The position numbers and the translations under genes are program-made. A stretch of 21,839 nt of DNA from Comamonadaceae bacterium (lineage in GTDB: Bacteria > Pseudomonadota > Gammaproteobacteria > Burkholderiales > Burkholderiaceae_C): NCBI GenBank assembly GCA_947464665.1, contig CANHXV010000009.1, positions 1 through 21,839 of the forward strand, given 5' to 3'. The notes beneath the pieces are model-generated. The model saw only the letters and a program-made list of their open reading frames with translations. It had not been told where the DNA came from and searched no databases. Shown piece after piece: positions 13,663 to 19,376 of the stretch (position 1 is its first letter; every line of letters starts with the position of its first letter).

Positions 13663-15117
13663 TTAAAAACCCAAACGCGCATGATGGCGCGCAATTTGCA
13701 GGCGAACTTGATCTGGCGCAGTGCCGCCCAAAGTATTTCGAGCATTCAATGAACCCTGCAAGCTAAGACATTCGAACACATCGGCTTGAATACGAGGGTT
13801 GAACTGCTGCAAGGTAGCCAAGGGCAGTTCGCTTAAGTCCAAGTTTTGCATTTGCGCTGTTTTTACAGCATGAGCAACCACCTCATGCGCATCGCGGAAG
13901 GGCAGTCCCTTCTTGACCAAATAATCGGCCAAATCAGTGGCGGTGGCATAGCCTTTCTTTGCAGCGGCTTGCATGGCCTCTGAATTCACCGTGATACCAC
14001 CTTCTTTTTGACCTGACTGGGCATCGCTCTGCCCACCAATCATTTCACTGAAGATGCGCAAGGTGTCTTTGAGGGTGTCGACTGTGTCAAACAAGGGTTC
14101 TTTGTCTTCTTGGTTGTCTTTGTTGTAGGCCAGCGGCTGGCCCTTCATGAGAGTGATGAGTCCCATCAGGTGCCCCACCACACGACCTGTTTTCCCGCGC
14201 GCCAATTCAGGCACGTCCGGATTTTTCTTTTGCGGCATGATGGAGCTGCCCGTGGTAAATCGGTCGGCGATTTTCACAAAGCCAAAATTTTGGCTCATCC
14301 ACAAAATAAGTTCTTCGCTCAAGCGGCTGATGTGCACCATGCACAAAGATGCCGCCGCTGTAAATTCAATGGCGAAGTCTCGGTCGCTCACACCATCAAG
14401 GCTGTTTTGGCTCACGCAAGCGTGACCATGCTCATCCACCATGCCTAGTTTTTGGGCTACACGCTCGCGGTCAAGCGGGTAAGTGGTGCCAGCCAATGCG
14501 GCGGAGCCCAAAGGCAAGCGGTTGGTTCTGCGGCGAACATCGGCCATGCGCTCGGCATCGCGCGCAAACATTTCGACATAGGCCAGCAAGTGATGGGCAA
14601 AGCTCACAGGTTGTGCGACTTGCAAATGCGTGAAGCCAGGCAAGATGACTTCCACATTGCGTTCAGCCACCTCGATCAAAGATTTTTGCAAGTCGTTCAA
14701 CAAGCCGCTGATGAGGTCTATCTCGTGAACCAGCCACAGGCGCACATCGGTGGCCACTTGGTCGTTCCGGCTTCTTCCGGTGTGCAGACGTTTTCCTGCA
14801 TCTCCCACGATTTGAGTTAAGCGTGCTTCGATGTTGAGGTGCACGTCTTCCAAGTCAAGTTGCCAGTCAAACTGCCCCTTGTTGATTTCGTCGGTAATTT
14901 GCGCCATGCCGCGCTGAATGTCAGCCAGATCTTGGAGGCTGATGATTTTTTGAGCCGACAACATTTCAGCGTGTGCCAGGCTACCCTGAATGTCCGATTC
15001 CCAGAGTCGCTTGTCGAAGAAGACGCTGGAGGTATAGCGCTTCACCAGATCGCTCATGGGCTCGGAAAACAGGGCCGACCAGGCTTGGGACTTTTGATCA
15101 AATTGGTTTTTAGACAT
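13663..15117 (-). CDS. argH: Argininosuccinate lyase
   Basis: ArgH splits argininosuccinate into arginine and fumarate, the last step of arginine synthesis. The 484-residue protein shows the fumarase/aspartase superfamily blocks in order: HTGRSRNDQVATD (112-124), GFTHLQVAQP (161-170, with the conserved His164) and the flexible signature loop TGSSIMPQKKNPDVPELARG (289-308), where the catalytic serine lies. It is about 27 residues longer than E. coli ArgH (457), mostly at the N-terminus (MSKNQFDQKSQAWSALF). The start at 15117 lacks a strong Shine-Dalgarno, but no other Met precedes the conserved region except Met21. The gene diverges from hemC across 120 bases and leads a minus-strand run through the hemerythrin gene. 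Confidence 0.97.
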   Translation of the reverse strand: MSKNQFDQKSQAWSALFSEPMSDLVKRYTSSVFFDKRLWESDIQGSLAHAEMLSAQKIISLQDLADIQRGMAQITDEINKGQFDWQLDLEDVHLNIEARLTQIVGDAGKRLHTGRSRNDQVATDVRLWLVHEIDLISGLLNDLQKSLIEVAERNVEVILPGFTHLQVAQPVSFAHHLLAYVEMFARDAERMADVRRRTNRLPLGSAALAGTTYPLDRERVAQKLGMVDEHGHACVSQNSLDGVSDRDFAIEFTAAASLCMVHISRLSEELILWMSQNFGFVKIADRFTTGSSIMPQKKNPDVPELARGKTGRVVGHLMGLITLMKGQPLAYNKDNQEDKEPLFDTVDTLKDTLRIFSEMIGGQSDAQSGQKEGGITVNSEAMQAAAKKGYATATDLADYLVKKGLPFRDAHEVVAHAVKTAQMQNLDLSELPLATLQQFNPRIQADVFECLSLQGSLNARNTLGGTAPDQVRLQIARHHARLGF

Positions 15118-15191
15118 TTTCGGATTTTATCGGTTTGCGGGGTTTGTAAAGCCAGCGGCCAACTTAACAGGTCTTTTGTCGTGCTAGCATT

Positions 15192-15200
15192 TGATTTAAT
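15192..15200 (+). promoter_or_regulatory. Candidate extended -10 promoter for hemC
   Basis: TGATTTAAT is a TGn followed by TTTAAT (5 of 6 to TATAAT). No good -35 is placed 16-18 bases upstream; TTAACA at 15164-15169 is too far. Transcription would begin near 15207, about 30 bases before the hemC ATG. It lies in the 120-base region between divergent argH and hemC. The rest of that region shows nothing clear. Confidence 0.38.
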
Positions 15201-15237
15201 TGAAAAAATACGAACAAATGACTGTTTGAAACCCCTT

Positions 15238-16155
15238 ATGTCCTCTAATTTACAACGCCCCATCGTCATTGCAACGCGTGAAAGCCGTTTAGCCTTATGG
15301 CAAGCTGAGCACGTGCAGGCCATTCTTCAGTCTCGAGGCCATACCGTACGGCTGCTTGGAATGACCACCCTGGGTGATCAAATTTTGGACCGAAGCCTGA
15401 GCAAAGTCGGCGGCAAAGGCCTCTTTGTGAAGGAACTGGAAGTGGCCTTGTCAGAGGGGCGAGCTGACATTGCGGTGCACTCTCTCAAAGATGTACCCAT
15501 GGACATGCCAGAGGGCTTCGAATTGGCCTGCGTCATGGAACGAGAAGACCCCCGTGATGCGTGGGTGTCCAGTCAATACGCCACTTTGATGGATTTACCG
15601 CAAGGTGCTGTAGTCGGGACTTCGAGCCTCCGCCGTACTGTTTTGCTCAGGGCGCTGCGCCCTGATTTGAAAATTGAACCTTTGCGTGGCAATCTAGACA
15701 CACGCTTGCGCAAACTGGACGAAGGCCAATACGCGGGCATTATTCTGGCCGCAGCGGGCTTAAAGCGCTTGGAATTGGCGGGTCGAATTCGCCATATCTT
15801 TGAGACCGAGCAAATGCTGCCGGCAGCAGGGCAGGGTGCCCTGGGCATTGAAATTTGCACGGGTCGAGCTGATTTGATTGATGCCTTGAAGCCCTTGGCC
15901 CACTCAACTTCTTGGTTGGCTGTGGCGGCAGAGCGTGCTGTCAGTCGCGCGATGGGCGGCAGTTGTTCCATGCCCTTGGCGGCGCATGCCACATTGTCGG
16001 GGGCCACTTTGAGTTTGCGTGCGGCATGGGGAGATCCAGAGGGCACAAGCACCTTGGTCACGGCTCAAACCGTGTCTGAAGTGGGTAGTCTTGAGCAGGC
16101 TGAAAATTTAGGAACTCAGGTTGCGGCAGAGTTGAGGCGTGGGGGTGCCCGCTGA
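15238..16155 (+). CDS. hemC: Porphobilinogen deaminase (hydroxymethylbilane synthase)
   Basis: HemC joins four porphobilinogens into hydroxymethylbilane, a cytoplasmic step of heme synthesis. The 305-residue product has IATRESRLALWQAEHV at the start, GGKGLFVKELEVAL (58-71), HSLKDVP (81-87, with catalytic Asp85), GTSSLRR (127-133), RGNLDTRLRKLDEG (150-163) and LPAAGQGALGIE. In GGSCSMPLAAHA, Cys243 is the residue that carries the dipyrromethane cofactor. The frame is open far upstream into argH, but ATG 15238 begins at the family's N-terminus (E. coli HemC 313 residues). The Shine-Dalgarno is weak. It is the first gene of hemC-hemD-hemX-hemY, and hemD follows 19 bases after its stop. Confidence 0.97.
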   Translation: MSSNLQRPIVIATRESRLALWQAEHVQAILQSRGHTVRLLGMTTLGDQILDRSLSKVGGKGLFVKELEVALSEGRADIAVHSLKDVPMDMPEGFELACVMEREDPRDAWVSSQYATLMDLPQGAVVGTSSLRRTVLLRALRPDLKIEPLRGNLDTRLRKLDEGQYAGIILAAAGLKRLELAGRIRHIFETEQMLPAAGQGALGIEICTGRADLIDALKPLAHSTSWLAVAAERAVSRAMGGSCSMPLAAHATLSGATLSLRAAWGDPEGTSTLVTAQTVSEVGSLEQAENLGTQVAAELRRGGAR

Positions 16156-16174
16156 TGCATCGCGTTACAAGGCC

Positions 16175-16954
16175 ATGACGCAAGTTGTGGTCACACGGCC
16201 AGAGCTAGACGCAAGCGCTTGGGTCGATTCATTCAAGCAAGCAGGCTTTAAAACCATTCGTTTTCCGTTGCTCGAACTGAATGAGTTTTTGACGACTCAA
16301 ACTGCCCTAGAAGCCTTGGTGCTTTTAAAACGCAGTCAAGCAGTTATGTTTGTCAGTGCCAATGCCGTTCGATTTTTGGCACAAGCATTTCGTCATCAGC
16401 CTGAATGGGTTGAGCACTTTCAGGTATCCCGTGCTTGGTGCACGGGTCCGGGTACCGCTGCCGCTTTGGCGCAATGCGGCATTCCTCTCGGCCAGATTGA
16501 TCAACCTTCAGCGCACGCAAGCCAACTTGATTCTGAGGCTCTGTGGAATGTCGTCTCCTCACAAGCGGTCAAAGACATGAATGTGCTGTTTGTTCGCGGT
16601 GCTGACGAATCGGGAGCGACTGTGGGGCGAGATTGGTTGGCCTTAGAACTTGAAAAGGCGCACGTCAAGGTCTCTGCCATTGCTGCCTATCAACGCGCAC
16701 CCACCCATTTGACAGAGCCTCAAAAGGCCCAAGTTCAAAAATTCATTGACGATGGTGCCATCTGGGTCTTCAGCAGTTCGGCTGCTCTTCAGACCCTTGT
16801 CGATCAATGTCCGCAGGTCGATTGGTCAATGGCCAAAGCCACGGTCACGCATCCCAGAATGGCTGACTTAGCTCAAAAAATGGGTTGGGGCGCTGTTGCT
16901 ATTGCCCCACCAGGCCTCGGTTCATTGCAGGCATCTATAAAATCGCTGGCATGA
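16175..16954 (+). CDS. hemD: Uroporphyrinogen-III synthase
   Basis: HemD closes hydroxymethylbilane to uroporphyrinogen III with inversion of ring D. This family is poorly conserved, so the call rests on position and a few features. The 259-residue length is normal. The N-terminal VVVTRPELDASAW, FVSANAVRFLAQAF (about 64-77), the central FVRGADESGATVGRDWL (with the Gly-rich turn common in HemD) and IWVFSSSAALQTLV near 190-205 are all typical, forming two alternating alpha/beta domains. ATG 16175 has AAGG just upstream. A GTG at 16139 would overlap hemC by 17 bases but adds no recognisable sequence. The stop overlaps the hemX ATG as ATGA, implying coupled translation. Confidence 0.93.
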   Translation: MTQVVVTRPELDASAWVDSFKQAGFKTIRFPLLELNEFLTTQTALEALVLLKRSQAVMFVSANAVRFLAQAFRHQPEWVEHFQVSRAWCTGPGTAAALAQCGIPLGQIDQPSAHASQLDSEALWNVVSSQAVKDMNVLFVRGADESGATVGRDWLALELEKAHVKVSAIAAYQRAPTHLTEPQKAQVQKFIDDGAIWVFSSSAALQTLVDQCPQVDWSMAKATVTHPRMADLAQKMGWGAVAIAPPGLGSLQASIKSLA

Positions 16955-18006
16955 GCACTGAAAATTCCAAGGAACCCATCGCCCAAGCTGCGGCCACATC
17001 GACGCAGGACAAGACGTCGCAGCGGCGGCCTATGGTATTTTGGTTGCCAGTGTTTTTGGCTGTTGTGGCAGTTCTTTTCAGTGGATTGCTCTGGGAAAAG
17101 CTTTCTCGTATTCAAGGCCAACTTGCAAGGCAAAGTGCAGATGCAGGCCAGCAATCTCTTGAAGCCAAGGCATGGGCCAAGCAAGCGCAAGACAGCGTGA
17201 AAGACAGTGCCGCCCGAATGGCTTTGGTTGAGTCTAGATTGGGCGAAGCGACGTTGCAGCGGGCTCAATTGGAGGAACTCATTCAAACATTGTCTCGTTC
17301 ACGTGACGAAAACTTGGTGTTGGACATTGAATCTTCTTTGCGCCTAGCCCAGCAGCAGGCTCAATTAACCAGCAGCTTGGAGCCGCTGTTGGGCGTTCTT
17401 AAAACTGCCCAATCACGCCTTCAAAGGGCCTCCAATCCGCGCTTAATTAGCATTCAACGAGCTATCGATCGCGACCTTGAGCTTGTCAAATCAGTGCAAA
17501 TTACAGACCTGCCTGGCATGCTGCTGGTGCTAGATGAAATTGTGGCCTTGGCAGATGAATTGCCCTTGGCCAATGAAATGAACCGACCATCCTTGGCCCC
17601 CACCAAAGCTGCTGATGCAAATCTGACCATTCCGCAAAATTCAGCTTGGTGGAATACTGTGCTTGAACGTTTCATGTTTGAAGCGCGCGGGTTGTTGAGG
17701 GTCAGCCGAATTGACAGTCCTGAGGCGGCACTCTTGGCCCCTGAGCAAGGATTTTTTCTGCGTGAGAATTTGAAACTCAAATTACTCAATGCCAGGCTGG
17801 GTTTGTTGGCCAGACAAAATGAGGCGGCCCGGGCAGACATGCAAGCTGTCTCCATGATGTTGAAAAAATATTTCGATCCTGGGGCTCGCAAAACACAGCA
17901 TGCACAGCAATTGTTGGAAAAAGCACAAGCATTAAGCAAAGGCAATGCCATCCCAAGACTCGATGGCACTCTGGCTGCCTTGGCTACGGCCTCCTCTGGA
18001 AGGTAA
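16951..18006 (+). CDS. hemX: HemX-type membrane protein (uroporphyrin-III C-methyltransferase-like family)
   Basis: A 351-residue protein with a short polar N-terminus rich in Ser, Thr and Ala, one membrane span (residues 28-48, starting MVFWLPVFLAVV), and a long helical region with heptad-like Leu/Gln/Ala sequence (about 50-150) followed by a globular part containing WWNTVLERF. Family databases name it HemX or uroporphyrin-III C-methyltransferase, but no methyltransferase motif is visible. It is better seen as a membrane scaffold-like protein of the heme operon, probably facing the periplasm. ATG 16951 overlaps the hemD stop (ATGA). The frame is open upstream into hemD but without family sequence. 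hemY follows six bases after its stop. Confidence 0.9.
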   Translation: MSTENSKEPIAQAAATSTQDKTSQRRPMVFWLPVFLAVVAVLFSGLLWEKLSRIQGQLARQSADAGQQSLEAKAWAKQAQDSVKDSAARMALVESRLGEATLQRAQLEELIQTLSRSRDENLVLDIESSLRLAQQQAQLTSSLEPLLGVLKTAQSRLQRASNPRLISIQRAIDRDLELVKSVQITDLPGMLLVLDEIVALADELPLANEMNRPSLAPTKAADANLTIPQNSAWWNTVLERFMFEARGLLRVSRIDSPEAALLAPEQGFFLRENLKLKLLNARLGLLARQNEAARADMQAVSMMLKKYFDPGARKTQHAQQLLEKAQALSKGNAIPRLDGTLAALATASSGR

Positions 18007-18012
18007 AACGGC

Positions 18013-19299
18013 ATGCGCGCGGCACTTTGGCTCATGAGTTTGTTTGCGGTGGCGGTGGCCACAGCCTTGCTTGCTTCGAACAACGTCGGCACAGTCGCTA
18101 TTTTCTGGACACCTTACCGCGTCGATGTTTCCCTGAATTTGGTTTTGTTTGTCCTGGTCATGATTTTATTGACCTTGCATTGGGCGCAGCGTGCTCTCAC
18201 TGCCCTTTTTGAGTTACCTAGGCAAGCCAAGCGCTGGCGCTTACAACAAAAGGAGCGTGCCGCACATGGCGCATTGTTGGATGCCATGGCCCAGTTTATG
18301 GAAGGCAGATTCTTGCGCGCGCGCAAATCCGCCGAACTTGTTCTGATCAGAGAAAAGTCTTTGTCCGATGGCGGTGAAATATTGGAGCATGCAGGCGCCT
18401 TGCGTTGTGTCGCTCATATTTTGGCGGCTGAATCTGCCCATGCATTGCATGACAAAGCCACACGGCAGTCCCATTTGGATCAGGCCTTGCAGGAGCCTGC
18501 TAGCGGCGTTGCTTCCCTGCGTCAATCCCTTATTGAAGGTAGCATGCTGCGTGCCGCTCGGTGGGCACTCGACGACAGAGATGCTTCAGAGAGTTTACTT
18601 TGGCTTGATCGATTGCCACTCGGTGTATCACGCCGAACATTGGCCATGCGATTGCGATTGAAGGCTGCACGCTTGGCAGGTGAGTCGTCCCAGGCTTTAG
18701 ATACTGCATTGCTGTTGATCAAGCACCGAGCTTTTGCTACAGAGGCTGCCGAAAGCATGATTCGCAGTCTGGTTTTTGACTTGATTTCAAAAACGCATGA
18801 GTTAGGACAGATGAAGCGATTGTGGGCCCGTTTGGGTGATGCGCAACGTCAAACACCTGATCTGGCCATTCAAGCCGCACAACATTGGCTAAGTCTTAAA
18901 GGCGAGCCCGAGGTGGTGAGGGTATGGTTAAAACCTATCTGGGTCAGGTGGCAAGAAAGCCCTCAAGGTTTGTCCAAGGCGCAACACTTGAAGTTGACCC
19001 AAGCATTAGAGAGAAGCTTCACTGGACAAGATACAAGCGAAGAACGTGAATGGTTGGCGCTCATTGAGTCTTCACAAAAAAGCAATCCGCGTGAACCTCT
19101 GTTGCAATTTTTAGCGGGACGTCTGTGTCAAAAAAGGCAGTTATGGGGCAAGGCTCAGGTACTTCTTTCACAAGCTGCGCCTGCTTTGGAAGATCCTGTC
19201 ATGCGAAGGCAAGCATGGCGCTCATTGGCAGAGCTGGCTGAACAAAGAGAAGATCTGCCTGCCGCTTTATCGGCCTTGAAGAAAGCGGCTATGGAATAA
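18013..19299 (+). CDS. hemY: HemY, TPR-containing inner-membrane protein of the heme operon
   Basis: A 428-residue protein with two N-terminal hydrophobic segments (about 1-22, MRAALWLMSLFAVAVATALL, and 39-57, in SLNLVLFVLVMILLTLH) joined by the short segment GTVAIFWTPYRVDV that is typical of HemY. The rest is helical, with Leu/Ala-rich repeats of TPR type to the end. It is the proteobacterial HemY family, not the protoporphyrinogen oxidase also called HemY in Bacillus. Its precise role in heme synthesis is uncertain. GGAAGG about nine bases before ATG 18013 is a good ribosome site. It is the last gene of the operon and runs directly into a terminator whose A-tract overlaps its TAA stop. Confidence 0.92.
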   Translation: MRAALWLMSLFAVAVATALLASNNVGTVAIFWTPYRVDVSLNLVLFVLVMILLTLHWAQRALTALFELPRQAKRWRLQQKERAAHGALLDAMAQFMEGRFLRARKSAELVLIREKSLSDGGEILEHAGALRCVAHILAAESAHALHDKATRQSHLDQALQEPASGVASLRQSLIEGSMLRAARWALDDRDASESLLWLDRLPLGVSRRTLAMRLRLKAARLAGESSQALDTALLLIKHRAFATEAAESMIRSLVFDLISKTHELGQMKRLWARLGDAQRQTPDLAIQAAQHWLSLKGEPEVVRVWLKPIWVRWQESPQGLSKAQHLKLTQALERSFTGQDTSEEREWLALIESSQKSNPREPLLQFLAGRLCQKRQLWGKAQVLLSQAAPALEDPVMRRQAWRSLAELAEQREDLPAALSALKKAAME

Positions 19300-19323
19300 A
19301 AAAGGGACCCGCAGGTCCCTTTT
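19300..19323. terminator. Bidirectional rho-independent terminator for hemY and rne
   Basis: AAAAGGGACC (19300-19309), loop CGCA, then GGTCCCTTTT (19314-19323) form a perfect ten-base stem. The T-run is four on the plus strand and six on the minus strand (extending into the hemY stop). It therefore should end the hem operon and, even better, rne coming from the right. Confidence 0.88.
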
Positions 19324-19325
19324 GG

Positions 19326-19357
19326 AAGAAGCAAGAACCTTGGGCTCGGTGCTTCTT
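19326..19357. terminator. Second hairpin between hemY and rne
   Basis: AAGAAGCA (19326-19333) pairs perfectly with TGCTTCTT (19350-19357) around a 16-base loop, followed by TT on the plus strand. It sits two bases after the main terminator. On the rne strand it comes first and the strong terminator second. It may be an auxiliary terminator or a 3'-end stabiliser. Confidence 0.45.
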
Positions 19358-19376
19358 TTGGCCTTACAAACTGCCT

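Noticed and set aside
13650..13745. N-terminal extension of the hemerythrin gene into argH
   Set aside because: A good ribosome site sits before ATG 13649, and the extension only reads the end of argH in another frame.
15573..16061. 162-residue minus-strand open frame opposite hemC
   Set aside because: It is antisense to catalytic motifs of hemC and resembles no family.
17454..18092. 212-residue minus-strand open frame opposite hemX/hemY
   Set aside because: It crosses two real plus-strand genes and its Ser/Ala-rich sequence matches nothing. HemX and HemY are clearly the coding strand.
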